Assembly (NCBI GenBank): GCA_947304135.1
Contig: CAMYZZ010000008.1
Location: 1 to 34,068, forward strand
Source: an uncultured Candidatus Saccharibacteria bacterium
Lineage (GTDB): Bacteria > Patescibacteriota > Saccharimonadia > Saccharimonadales > Saccharimonadaceae
Length of the DNA stretch: 34,068 nt
Direction: 5' to 3'
In this document: positions 7,381-18,000 of the stretch, piece after piece
How positions within the stretch are numbered: position 1 is the stretch's first letter
Layout of the letters: each line of letters opens with the position of its first letter
The notes under the pieces: generated by a model
Told to the model about the DNA's origin: nothing
Databases searched by the model: none
Seen by the model: the letters and a program-made list of their open reading frames with translations, nothing else
Program-made: the position numbers and the translations under genes

Positions 7381-10300
7381 GTGAAAAAACTCAAACGAGT
7401 CTTTTGTGCGTTTTTCGCATTCATTTTGGTGGGCGCAAATATCAACGGGCTAATTCCAGCGGCGAACGCTGCGGATACCCCAATCATTGAAAATCAAGAT
7501 CCAGTAGAGATTGTAAAAGATGGTGTCGGTACCGGCATTATCCTTTCCAAAACTGCCGAGCCAGTAGAAGGCTACGTCAACAAATACAAAATCACCCTAC
7601 GAGTCGAGTCACCAAAATCTGAGAAAACTTCAGATACTGTACTTGTCATCGACCGCTCCAATAGCATGAACGGCACCAAAATTTCTGGAGCCAGAACAGC
7701 CGCAGATTCCCTAGCCAAGGAACTCTTGCCAGCCGGAAACACTTTGAATAGGATCGCCGTTGTTTCTTACGGCACCGATGTTCAAACCGTTTCTGGTTTC
7801 TCAAACTCTTACCAAACCATTCATAACGCTATTAACAACATCGCCGACAACGGTGGCGGCACCTTCACTCAGGCCGGCCTCCGCACTGCAAGGCAAATCC
7901 TAGAAAACGCTGGCAGATCTGCCGATTATCAAACAATCGTCTTGCTCTCCGATGGCGCGCCAAGCTATAGCTACGATATTAAAAATGTCAACGTTGCAAA
8001 CGATATCGTAAATGCAAACTCAACCTCTGGCAATATTTACCAGTTCAAAACCATGACATCAGCCGACAAGTTTGACTACAACACAAAAGTTGGCGATGGC
8101 AGCAAAAACATTTATCAGCCAGAAGGCGCAGAGATGTGGGATAAAGCAGGCTCCGCTCGCATTGACGGCAGAAACCAAAATTATTACTACAACCACGGCA
8201 ACTCAGCTATCGCCGAAGCCAACTTCTACAAGGCAACCGGGCACACTCTCTACACAATCGCCCTGAATGCCGGAACATGGGGAAACAGCGTACTTGGCAA
8301 CATGGCCAGCCCTGGTAAAAACAAGACCGCCACAGAAGAAAATCTCAAACAAATCTTTGACGAAATCGCTGGCGAAATCTCTTCCAAAATCCAGAACGCC
8401 GAGGTGACCGACGTCATGGGCGAAGGCGTAGTTGTTTCTACTGCAGCCGGCGTAGTCCTAGACGATGCAAACAGTAGCTTCACCTGGAACCTAGAAGCCA
8501 AAGATTTCAAGCTAACCGCCGACAAAAGTAAGTATTATGCTGAAAAATCCTACATCGTAGATTTTACCGAAGAGCTCCCTGTAGAAGACAACGACACCGA
8601 CAAATTCTTTGCCTTAAACAAAGAAGCAAAAATCACTTACAATAACGGCGAAGGCGAAGGCTATTTCCCAACTCCATCTGCCCGTCCATTCAAAGTAGAT
8701 GTCGAAAAAGTCCTTACTTTTGTCAAAGACGGCGTAGAAACCGCGCTCCCAGACGGTGAAGAGTTTAAATTTAGCATCTCTGGAGTAGACAAAACCTTCT
8801 CCGTCAAATCTGGCGAACCACATATTATTCCAATCACAGTCCCAATTAAAGTCGGAACTACATATACCGTAACAGAAAACGCTTGGGTATCCGAAGACAG
8901 CGAGATTAAATACGAAAATTACAAAGTCGAATATCCAGAAGGAAATACCTTCAAGATCGCTGCTAACCAAGCCAACCAAGAAGTCCACATTGTCATCAAA
9001 AACATTTACGAAGTGACAGACGTTACCGCCTCCAAAGAATGGGATGACGACGGCAACCGCGACGATCTCCGCAAAAACTACGCTGGCAAACTTTATGTTG
9101 CAGTCAAAGACGGCGATGGGTTTGTTGCATACAAAGACCTTAGTCTAGACGATACAAGTAGCTATACTTTTACAGATCTGCCAAAGTACCGCAACAACTC
9201 AGAAATTAGCTACGAGATAATCGAAGCCACAGACTGCGAAACCAGCGATAACAACACAATCTCTTGCACAGAGTTTACTGGCGACAATAGCTACACCGCC
9301 ACAGTCAAAGACGGCAAAATTAAAAACTCCCACACTCCAGAAACCACCAGCGTCCTTATCAAGAAAAACTGGACTACTTCGTCTAACACTTTGCCAGCAT
9401 CCATCACTGTGAATCTTGCTGGCGGCAACACTAACCAAAACATCACCATCGCCAAAAACGACAAGGTTGAAGGCGAGTGCACAGAATGGTGCAAGAAAAT
9501 TGATGGCCTATACAAATACGCAAACGGCCAAGAAATTGTCTACACCGTAAAAGAAGTTGGTATTGCTGGCGCAGATGGGTTTATTGAGTACGGTACCGAC
9601 GAAACCGCCGACGGCCAAAAATCCGTCAACGGCAAATGGGACGCAGAAGCAAAATCAGAATCCGGCAACTGGACCATCACCAACACTTGGACCGAGGCTC
9701 AGTCAATCTTCAGTGGCTCCACCGATTTCAAAATTAAGAAAATCGACGAAAGCGGCAACCCACTAGCAGGTGTTACTTTCGATATCAACGGCGAGGAAGT
9801 GTCTACCGACGAAAACGGCGAGATCGTCATTGAGATTTCAACCAATCCATTTACTCGCGAAGAAACCAGAAACTACGAAATCATTGAAACCGCAACCAAG
9901 GATGGCTATGATCTAGATAGAGATGCAGCATCCCTAAGTGTAGCAATCTCTAGCGGTCTAGCTTCTGTTACTTCCGTTGGCAGCCTCTATACCAACAACT
10001 ACACCAGGACATTCATCTTCACCGCTTCCGGCAACAAAAACTATGCCTGGAACAAAGAAGATAGAATGTTTATTCTAAAGAACAACCGCAGTACCGCAAA
10101 ATCGCTTACGATTGAAAAGACTTTCTCCGGCATCTCAGCAGAAACTCTAAAAAATAGCGACCTCACATTCACGGTCACTGGCCCAGCAGATTTTGAGACA
10201 ATAAAAATCGCCTTCTCCGACTTTTACATAGAAGAAGGTAGAGGCACTTTTGTCCTGCAAAATGTTCCAACCGGTGACTACACAGTAGAAGAGACTGGTG

Positions 10301-10680
10301 GCGAGTTCGAAGACGAATATACACTTGAGATTACCGGCAACAACCAAACTCAGACCCTAGAAAAAGATTCCGGAGTAATATTCACAATTGACAACGCCTA
10401 CACCGAAATCCCACAGGAAGAGCCAGAAGAACCAGAAGAGCCAGTTGACGAATGTCTCGTAGCTGGTGGATACAGAGTCACAGGCACCGACCTCTGCTCG
10501 TTCGAAGAGCTAGGCAAAGGTGAAACTCCAGCCACTCCAGAAACCGGCAAAATGACAAAAACAGGCAGCTCCAGCAGAGCAGAATCCTCAGCTTCCGGCA
10601 TCGTAATTAGTGGAATTGCTCTAATTGCACTAATGGGTCTATACAAAAGAAGCAAGAAAACCACTGCTAGCCAAAAATAA
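7381..10680 (+). CDS. Large secreted cell-surface adhesin: signal peptide, VWA (MIDAS), multiple Cna-B/SpaA-like domains, C-terminal TM anchor
   Basis: GTG at 7381 with GGAGG 5 nt upstream is a better start than the track's 7369; VIDRSNSM MIDAS; several Cna-B-like units (TASKEWDDDGNRDDL, LIKKNWTT, FKIKKIDESGNPLAGVTFDI); C-term GIVISGIALIALMGLYKRSKK. Confidence 0.85.
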   Translation: MKKLKRVFCAFFAFILVGANINGLIPAANAADTPIIENQDPVEIVKDGVGTGIILSKTAEPVEGYVNKYKITLRVESPKSEKTSDTVLVIDRSNSMNGTKISGARTAADSLAKELLPAGNTLNRIAVVSYGTDVQTVSGFSNSYQTIHNAINNIADNGGGTFTQAGLRTARQILENAGRSADYQTIVLLSDGAPSYSYDIKNVNVANDIVNANSTSGNIYQFKTMTSADKFDYNTKVGDGSKNIYQPEGAEMWDKAGSARIDGRNQNYYYNHGNSAIAEANFYKATGHTLYTIALNAGTWGNSVLGNMASPGKNKTATEENLKQIFDEIAGEISSKIQNAEVTDVMGEGVVVSTAAGVVLDDANSSFTWNLEAKDFKLTADKSKYYAEKSYIVDFTEELPVEDNDTDKFFALNKEAKITYNNGEGEGYFPTPSARPFKVDVEKVLTFVKDGVETALPDGEEFKFSISGVDKTFSVKSGEPHIIPITVPIKVGTTYTVTENAWVSEDSEIKYENYKVEYPEGNTFKIAANQANQEVHIVIKNIYEVTDVTASKEWDDDGNRDDLRKNYAGKLYVAVKDGDGFVAYKDLSLDDTSSYTFTDLPKYRNNSEISYEIIEATDCETSDNNTISCTEFTGDNSYTATVKDGKIKNSHTPETTSVLIKKNWTTSSNTLPASITVNLAGGNTNQNITIAKNDKVEGECTEWCKKIDGLYKYANGQEIVYTVKEVGIAGADGFIEYGTDETADGQKSVNGKWDAEAKSESGNWTITNTWTEAQSIFSGSTDFKIKKIDESGNPLAGVTFDINGEEVSTDENGEIVIEISTNPFTREETRNYEIIETATKDGYDLDRDAASLSVAISSGLASVTSVGSLYTNNYTRTFIFTASGNKNYAWNKEDRMFILKNNRSTAKSLTIEKTFSGISAETLKNSDLTFTVTGPADFETIKIAFSDFYIEEGRGTFVLQNVPTGDYTVEETGGEFEDEYTLEITGNNQTQTLEKDSGVIFTIDNAYTEIPQEEPEEPEEPVDECLVAGGYRVTGTDLCSFEELGKGETPATPETGKMTKTGSSSRAESSASGIVISGIALIALMGLYKRSKKTTASQK

Positions 10681-10705
10681 GCAGTAAAGTATCTAGCCCA
10701 ATCAG

Positions 10706-10732
10706 AAAAACGAGCCAAGTGCTCGTTTTTCT
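10706..10732 (+). terminator. Rho-independent terminator overlapping the next promoter
   Basis: AGAAAAACGAGCcaagtGCTCGTTTTTCT. Confidence 0.8.
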
Positions 10733-10752
10733 ATGGTATAATAATCCCTAGT

Positions 10753-11520
10753 ATGAATGAAATTATACAAGTAAAAAATCTTTCCAAAACCTATGGCAAA
10801 AAGGCAACCGCCTTTACTGCTCTAAAAGACATAAATCTAAACATTGAAAAAGGCGAGTCTGTCGCTATCGTTGGTAAATCTGGCTCTGGCAAATCGACCA
10901 TGATGCATCTCTTGGCACTTCTAGATAAACCCACCAAAGGCCAAATCATTATCGACGGCAAAGATTCTACCAATCTCAGCAGTAGCGAACTAAACAAGCT
11001 TAGAAACAATACTTTTGGTTTTGTCTTTCAGCAGTTTTTCATGAATGCTAATGATACCGTTCTAGACAACGTTCTTTTGCCCCTCAAAATTGCTAAAATT
11101 AGCCGTTTCAAACGCAAAAAACTAGCCCTGGAAGCATTAAAGACTGTCGACCTAGAATCCAAAGCCAAGAACAAAGCTACTGATCTTTCTGGCGGCCAGA
11201 AACAACGTGTCTGTATCGCCCGAGCCATTGTCAATAATCCAGAAATTATCTTTGCCGACGAACCAACCGGCAACCTAGACTCCGGCACCGGCGATAAAAT
11301 TACCGACCTATTATTTGAGCTCAACAAAAAACAGGGTGTCACACTAATTATTGTCACTCACGACGAAGATCTTGCTAAGCTCTGCTCACGTATCGTCCGT
11401 ATCGCCGACGGCGAAATTATTTCCGATAGCAAAGTCCGAAAAGACCTCCAAAAAGAGGCCCATGTTCGCCACGAAAAAGAGGCGGCTCGTGTCAAAAAAG
11501 CAAATGAGGAGACCAAATAA
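10753..11520 (+). CDS. ABC transporter ATP-binding protein (MacB/LolD type)
   Basis: GKSGSGKSTMMH Walker A, LSGGQKQRV signature, IIFADEPTGNLDS Walker B. Confidence 0.95.
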   Translation: MNEIIQVKNLSKTYGKKATAFTALKDINLNIEKGESVAIVGKSGSGKSTMMHLLALLDKPTKGQIIIDGKDSTNLSSSELNKLRNNTFGFVFQQFFMNANDTVLDNVLLPLKIAKISRFKRKKLALEALKTVDLESKAKNKATDLSGGQKQRVCIARAIVNNPEIIFADEPTGNLDSGTGDKITDLLFELNKKQGVTLIIVTHDEDLAKLCSRIVRIADGEIISDSKVRKDLQKEAHVRHEKEAARVKKANEETK

Positions 11521-12821
11521 TGAAACTTATCGATATCATTTCCACCGCCAATCACAACCTTTTCCGCAACAAAACTCGCACCATTCTAACTATTCTTGCG
11601 ATTTTTATTGGTAGTTTTACAATCATTTTAAGTAACGCTTTGAACTCTGGCGTCAACGATTTTATCGACAAACAGGTCGAGTCCATCGGCGGCGACGGCT
11701 ATGTAGAAATCTCCCCAAAAGCCCTCTACGATCAGCTTTCCTCTCTCACCTCCACCCAAATTGGTGAATATACCGAAGATTCCAAATCTGTCGAGACATC
11801 CACCTTTGACGATGCGACTTTAGATAAACTTCGCAAAGTTGACGGCGTAGAAAGTATCAATCCATACAATATGCTTTCTGTTGACTATATTACGAGTGAC
11901 AAAACCGAGAAAAAGTACAAGGCCAACCTTACAATTCTTCCAGACAATACTATCAATATCGACATGGCAGCCGGTCGAAAACCAGATGCCGATTCTTCCG
12001 AATACGAGGTCGTCATTAGCGAAGACTATGCTGAAAAGCTTGGGTTTAGCACGCCAGAATCCGCAGTCGGCCAAACAGTCAAATTTGCCATTCCAAATAC
12101 CTTGAAATGCATGACCACAGAAAAGCGCTCAAACTGCCAAACACTCGTAGAAGTTAAAATCTCCGGCGTCGCCGCTGCTGGCGTCATGAGCTTCGGGACA
12201 ATCAACCGCGCCAATCCAGCCGCCTATAACGCCATGACCGATATTCAGCTTGCGGGTTTACCAGACTCCCAAAAAGCCGCCTATATGGCAACTGGCCACA
12301 TTGACCCAGCCAAGACCGAGTCCATCAAAGAGGCATTCGCCAAAGAAGGTTTTACCGTTCTAACTATCAATGATGAAGTTGGCATGATCCGCACCTTCTT
12401 TGATGTAATCTTGATTGTCTTCAATATCTTTGGCGGCATCGCGCTGCTCGCTGCGGCTATCGGCATTGTCAACACACTCTTTATGTCTGTTCAAGAACGC
12501 ACCCGCGAAATCGGCCTCATGAAAGCCATGGGCATGAGCAATGGTAAAATTTTCTTAGAATTCTCCTGCGAAGCAATCTTGCTTGGCTTCTGGGGCTCTG
12601 TGGTTGGTATCTTTGTTTCTATGTGGATTGGCTACAGTATCAACAGCCTCGCTCACACTACCTTCCTCACTGATTTTCCAACCTTTCAGCTCGTAGTCTT
12701 CCATCCGCTCAACATGCTAGTCATCTCGCTTATCATCATGGCGATTGCATTCATCGCCGGTACTGCACCAGCTTACCGCGCATCTCGCCAAAACCCAATT
12801 GACGCTTTGAGGTATGAATAA
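11520..12821 (+). CDS. ABC transporter permease (MacB/FtsX type)
   Basis: N-terminal TM, MacB periplasmic region, ERTREIGLMKAMGMSNGKIFLEF; start overlaps stop of the ATPase. Confidence 0.9.
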   Translation: MKLIDIISTANHNLFRNKTRTILTILAIFIGSFTIILSNALNSGVNDFIDKQVESIGGDGYVEISPKALYDQLSSLTSTQIGEYTEDSKSVETSTFDDATLDKLRKVDGVESINPYNMLSVDYITSDKTEKKYKANLTILPDNTINIDMAAGRKPDADSSEYEVVISEDYAEKLGFSTPESAVGQTVKFAIPNTLKCMTTEKRSNCQTLVEVKISGVAAAGVMSFGTINRANPAAYNAMTDIQLAGLPDSQKAAYMATGHIDPAKTESIKEAFAKEGFTVLTINDEVGMIRTFFDVILIVFNIFGGIALLAAAIGIVNTLFMSVQERTREIGLMKAMGMSNGKIFLEFSCEAILLGFWGSVVGIFVSMWIGYSINSLAHTTFLTDFPTFQLVVFHPLNMLVISLIIMAIAFIAGTAPAYRASRQNPIDALRYE

Positions 12822-14206
12822 TGCCAAAACTGCCGATCGAAGTAACCGGTTCCACTATCAAAATTGACTGCCTGGTTCCTGGCGGTCAGGGAATCGGCGT
12901 AGCTCCAGACGGCAAAAAAGGTTTTTTCTGGAATGCTCTCCCCGGCGAGATCGTCACCCGCTACAAAATTACCAAAAACAAGTCGCACTATTTTGAAGCT
13001 ATCGCCGAAGAAATTTCAGAACCATCCACGCACCGCATTACGCCAAAAGACTCCTGCTTCCTCTCCACCTCACCCTGGCAAATCATGGATTATAATTATG
13101 AACTCGAGCAAAAAGCTTTGCTCCTAGAAGAGATCTTCAGACAAAACGGTTTGCAAAGTTCTTTAAGTGAGCATCTAGCGACAACGGGAGCGTTTTTGCG
13201 CAGCGAGCCCCGCAACGACGGGAGCGAGCAAGCAAGCGAGCGAGAAGAAGCTTTGCAAACCGTTTTAACCGACGGAAAAGACCTCTTCTATCGCAACAAA
13301 ATGGAATACTCTCTCTATTGGAACAACGAAAAACAAAAAATCGAGCTGGCCCAGCACGAGCGCGGCTCCCACAAAAAAATTCCACTAGAAACTTCATCTA
13401 TCGAGCGTCCAGAAATTTTTGCCGCCGCCCAAAAAATCGTCGCAGAACTAAACACTAAACATGAGGAGGCCAGAAAATACCAATCACTTTTGCTACGCTG
13501 CAACCAAGCCGGCAAAGTCGAAGGCGGCCTTTATGAGAACAAAAAGCCACATCCAGTTTTTAACAATCTTACCGACACATTACTCGGCCAAGAATACTCA
13601 TATTCGCCAAACGGTTTCTTCCAAATCAACCTACCGGTTTACGAGATGGCGCTAAAAGAAATCAAAAAGCACATTACTACCGACAATGTATTAGATTTAT
13701 ATTCTGGCGTCGGCACCATCGGCCTCTCCGTCGCCCACGATAAGAACCTCACCCTGGTTGAATGCAATACCTTCGCCTACGAGGAACTCGTCAAAAACTG
13801 CGGAGAGGTGAACTTGCAAAGTTCTTTAAGCGAGCATCTAGCGACAACGGGAGCGTTTTTGCGCAGCGAGCCCCGTAACGACGGGAGCGAGCAAGCAAGC
13901 GAGCGAGAAGAAGCTTTGCAAGTTCACCCAATTCTCAGCAACTCTGAAGATGCACTAGAGTATATTGCCCCCGACCAAACTGTCATCCTCGACCCTCCTC
14001 GTGCCGGCTGCGACAAGAAACTGATCGAAAAACTCTTAGAAGTTACACCGACCACAATCATCTACCTTTCCTGCAACCCCGTCACTCAGGCTCGCGACGT
14101 AAAATTATTGCTAGAAAAATACAAGATTGAAAAGGTCGTTCCGTTCAACTTTTTCCCACGCACGCCACATCTAGAAAACCTCATCATCCTCAAAAAACTC
14201 TCCTAA
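12821..14206 (+). CDS. TrmA/RlmD-like RNA m5U methyltransferase carrying two identical in-frame 36-aa insertions
   Basis: LDLYSGVGTIGLSV, VILDPPRAGCDKKLIEKL, IIYLSCNPVTQARDV; LQSSLSEHLATTGAFLRSEPRNDGSEQASEREEALQ occurs twice. Confidence 0.9.
   Translation: MPKLPIEVTGSTIKIDCLVPGGQGIGVAPDGKKGFFWNALPGEIVTRYKITKNKSHYFEAIAEEISEPSTHRITPKDSCFLSTSPWQIMDYNYELEQKALLLEEIFRQNGLQSSLSEHLATTGAFLRSEPRNDGSEQASEREEALQTVLTDGKDLFYRNKMEYSLYWNNEKQKIELAQHERGSHKKIPLETSSIERPEIFAAAQKIVAELNTKHEEARKYQSLLLRCNQAGKVEGGLYENKKPHPVFNNLTDTLLGQEYSYSPNGFFQINLPVYEMALKEIKKHITTDNVLDLYSGVGTIGLSVAHDKNLTLVECNTFAYEELVKNCGEVNLQSSLSEHLATTGAFLRSEPRNDGSEQASEREEALQVHPILSNSEDALEYIAPDQTVILDPPRAGCDKKLIEKLLEVTPTTIIYLSCNPVTQARDVKLLLEKYKIEKVVPFNFFPRTPHLENLIILKKLS
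13143..13266 (+). repeat. In-frame palindromic element copy 1 (core 13151-13258) with inverted flanks
   Basis: Core TTGCAAAG...CTTTGCAA, 108 nt; flanks AAAACGGT (13143-13150) and ACCGTTTT (13259-13266) extend the inverted repeat to 16 bp. Confidence 0.9.
13807..13928 (+). repeat. In-frame palindromic element copy 2 (core 13814-13921) with inverted flanks
   Basis: Core differs from copy 1 at 2/108 positions, both synonymous; flanks GGTGAAC (13807-13813) and GTTCACC (13922-13928) extend the inverted repeat to 15 bp. Confidence 0.9.
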
Positions 14207-14226
14207 AAACTGCTATAATAATATAT

Positions 14227-15051
14227 ATGAAAATTACGTTTTTAGGTGCAGGTGATTTTGGTTCTGTGCTTTCCGACATCGCAATCTACAACGGTCACGA
14301 AACCAAATTCTATGATCCATACAAATATCCAGATATTACACTACACGAAGCTATTTCCGGCGCAGACGTTGTAGTATATGCCGCGCCATCCTCAGAAGCG
14401 TCCGTCCTTTTGCCAAAACTAGACATTAAGACCCCGCTAATTTGCGCCAGCAAAGGCTTTCTTTCGCTCAAACCTTTTTCCCGTTTCAAAAACTTCTCGG
14501 CTATTTCTGGTGCAGGTTTTTCCAAAACCATTCGCGCTACACTCGACGCCGAGCCAGAAGAAGCAAGAGATATCACTTTGACCGCATCATCAGAACTCTC
14601 AGAAGAAATTTTTTCTACCGAAAAAATCAAGATCGAATACACCAAAGATACTCTTGGCATTTTACTCTGTGGCGCACTAAAAAACATTTATGCCATCGGC
14701 GCTGGCTACTATGGCGGCGGCGAAGTGTCTATGAGCTACCTAGAAAATGTTATTTCCGAAATGTTAGACCTTCTAGAAATAAACGATGCCGACAAAAATA
14801 CTCTACGTCTCTCTTGCGGCGCAGCCGACCTGGTTTATTCTTGTAGCGAAAGCTCTAGAAATTTCCGCCTAGGCGCACTTATTAAAAAAGGAGATCAAGA
14901 GAAAATCAAAACCTTTATCGCCCACAATACATTAGAAGGTATCAACATCGTCCGCGCGCTCAAAGATTATCCAGATTTTGTCATTCCAAACGACACTCCA
15001 ATGATCAAAGATATCATTAATCTAGTAAAGGAACAAGATGCCATTAAATAG
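14227..15051 (+). CDS. gpsA: NAD(P)-dependent glycerol-3-phosphate dehydrogenase-like
   Basis: FLGAGDFGSVLSDIA, CASKGF, AISGAGFSKTI, LCGALKNIYAIGAGYYGG. Confidence 0.8.
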   Translation: MKITFLGAGDFGSVLSDIAIYNGHETKFYDPYKYPDITLHEAISGADVVVYAAPSSEASVLLPKLDIKTPLICASKGFLSLKPFSRFKNFSAISGAGFSKTIRATLDAEPEEARDITLTASSELSEEIFSTEKIKIEYTKDTLGILLCGALKNIYAIGAGYYGGGEVSMSYLENVISEMLDLLEINDADKNTLRLSCGAADLVYSCSESSRNFRLGALIKKGDQEKIKTFIAHNTLEGINIVRALKDYPDFVIPNDTPMIKDIINLVKEQDAIK

Positions 15052-18000
15052 TGCTCAGAAAAAAGCCGTCGAATATCTCGACGGACCGCTCCTAGTCATC
15101 GCCGGCCCCGGCACCGGCAAAACCCAACTACTTTCTTCCAAAGTAGAATACATCCTAAAAAATACCGACGCCAACCCAGAAAATATTTTGTGTCTCACTT
15201 TTACGGAGTCCGGTGCCGCCAATATGCGCGACCGCCTACTTTCTATGATTGGCCAAGACGCCGCCAAAGTTCATATTTATACTTACCACGCTTTTGGTTC
15301 GACCATTCTTGCCGAATACAAAAACTATGCCGAACGTTTTGACCGCAATCTTGACGCCGCAATCGACAATGTTATGCAATACAAAATTATCAAAAGCATT
15401 CAAGATTCACTTGATGCCTTTGACATCATGAAGCACGCCAACACATCAGATATTATTGATACAATTTCTTCCGCCAAATCCGCCCGCCTCACTGGCAAAG
15501 ACCTAGAAGAAATTGCAAAAAGCAATATAGAAATTACCGAAAAGTTGAACGGCGAGCTAAACAATATTCTGCAAAACGTCAAACGCGGCATGAAATTTGA
15601 CGTTGGCGTTGCAGAGGTTTATGGGCCGATAGAAGAAACTCTTGCAAAGTACACTACGCCAGAGCCAATCTGCAAAAACATCGAACGCGAAGTCAACTCG
15701 CTTCTCCTTGAACTCCACAACATCATCAAGACAGAAGGAGAAAAAGACCGCCCGTCTATCTCCCCACTCACTGCCTGGAAAAACAAGCGCTTCGAACTAG
15801 ACGACGAAGGGAGCTACCGTTTGTCAAATCGCGTCGCCAACAAAAAGCTCCTAAGTTTGTCGCACATTATGCAGGAATACGAAAAATACTTAGAGACATC
15901 TGGCCTGTACGATTTTGCCGATATGATTCAGCAAGCTATCAAAATCTTGTCCGAAGACGAAGGATTTAAATTGACACTAGAAGAGCGTTATCAATATATC
16001 CTGCTTGACGAGTTCCAGGACACCAACGCCGCCCAAGCCGAACTAATTTTCAAACTTACCGACTACGAAAAACCAGTCGTAATGGCGGTCGGCGACGATG
16101 ACCAAGCCATCTTTGCTTTCCAAGGTGCCAACGTTTCCAATATCGTAGACTTTGTCGCTCATTACGGCGCCGAGAGAATTACCCTACTAGAAAATTATCG
16201 CAGTAAAGACCAAATCCTTGATTTGTCATACAATATCCGCGAACAAATATCCGATTCCTTTGCCAAGGCGCAAAACATTGACAAAAAATTACTCGGCCAC
16301 AAAGACGGAGCCGCCAACATCACCCGTCACGAGTTTATCGAAAGTTCCGCCGAATATCATTGGGTTGCCAGCGAAATCAAAAAGCTAATCGATGCCGGCG
16401 TTTCGCAAAGAGACATCGCCATCATCACGCCAAAACACAAATACGTCGCGCCGCTTTTGCCATATCTCAAAGCGTATCCAGAGATCAAAATCTCCTACGA
16501 AAAACGCGACAATCTTTTCGAGGACGCCCGTATCCACGAGATCATTACGCTTTCTCGTTTTGTCCACGAACTCACGCTAGGCCAAAACCCAGCACATCTC
16601 CTTTTCGAAATACTTTCATTCCCATTCTTAGGGATCTCACCAATCGATGCTGTCCGCGCCATCAACAAAGTTCCGCGCAAATTTACTTTAGACTATCTAC
16701 TAGAAAGTGAAAACGAAGAGCTCAAAAATCTCGGGCTCTTCCTCTCTGAGCTTGCTATAAAAGCTGCAAACTCTCCACTCGAATTGTTCCTCGATTATCT
16801 TATCGGCACCACTGCCTACGCTGGCGACAAACATTCTAACTTCCTAAATTACTATACCAAATCTGGTGACGGATTTTCTACATTCGAACTCTACGAAAAT
16901 CTCTCTGTCCTCCGCGAAGCCATTTCAAAACACAGCACGGGCGGTACATTGAAACTCGCCGATTTTATCACTTTTGTTGACGACTACAAACTTGCCAATG
17001 CTCCGCTCACCAACACTAGCCCATACCAAGATTCAGCCGATTCCGTCCAAATTCTAACCGCACACAAAAGCAAAGGTCTAGAGTTTGAACATGTATTTTT
17101 GGTCGCCACTGACGATCGTGCTTGGGGTAATGCCAAAGGCAACAACAACATGCTCAGCCTCCCACAAAACCTAGTTGGCATCCGCCATACCGGTATCACA
17201 GAAGACGAAAAACTTCGCCTCTTCTTTGTCGCCATCACCCGTGCCAAGGCGGAGCTAATTATGACAAACTCCATCAAAGATTTTTCTGACAAAAATCCTG
17301 CCAGACTCCAGTACTTAGCCGAACACGAAGAAAAAGACGAGCAGGGAAATATCAAAATCATTTCACCATATTTACCAGAAGGCTCACGCGAAGTTATTTT
17401 GCATTACCAAAATTTGCCAGAAGACGAAAAAAGAAGCGACCTTGCGACCGCCTGGATTTCTAGCTATAAGCACATCACCGGCGAGCTCCGCGAGATACTC
17501 GAAAAACGCACCGAAAGCTACAAGCTCACCGCCACCGACTTGACATCATTTATCGATATTGCTTACAGTGGACCACGCGCATTTTACGAGAAAAAAATTC
17601 TCCGCGCACCAGACGAGTCTTATTCCATGAGCCTGACGTTTGGCAACCTCATCCACGCCTGTTTCGAAAAGGTTACCAACGAAAAACTGTCCGACGAAGA
17701 TGCGCTCAAATTCTACGAGCAAGAACTTGCAAGCGCCTCAGTTCCGGACGAAGACACCGACGATCTTCGCGAACGCGGTCTAAAATCGCTAGAAGCCTCG
17801 CTCAAAAAATTTGGCAAATTACTCCGCGACGAGAACGCCCGCGCCGAGGTCAACCTTGCGCACGACCATATCGTGTTAAACGTCACTCTTGGAGATAAGA
17901 CCATCAATGTCCCACTCACGGGCAAAATTGACCATATCCATATCAACCCAGCAGACAAGACCATCGAGATTTACGATTTCAAAACCTCGGGTTTCAAAGA

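Noticed and set aside
8614-8988. Antisense ORFs within the large adhesin gene
   Set aside because: Codon-bias artefacts of the sense frame; no start signals or domains.
13151-13921. Insertion sequences
   Set aside because: Elements are 108 nt without a transposase ORF and preserve the host frame; a non-autonomous palindromic element fits better.
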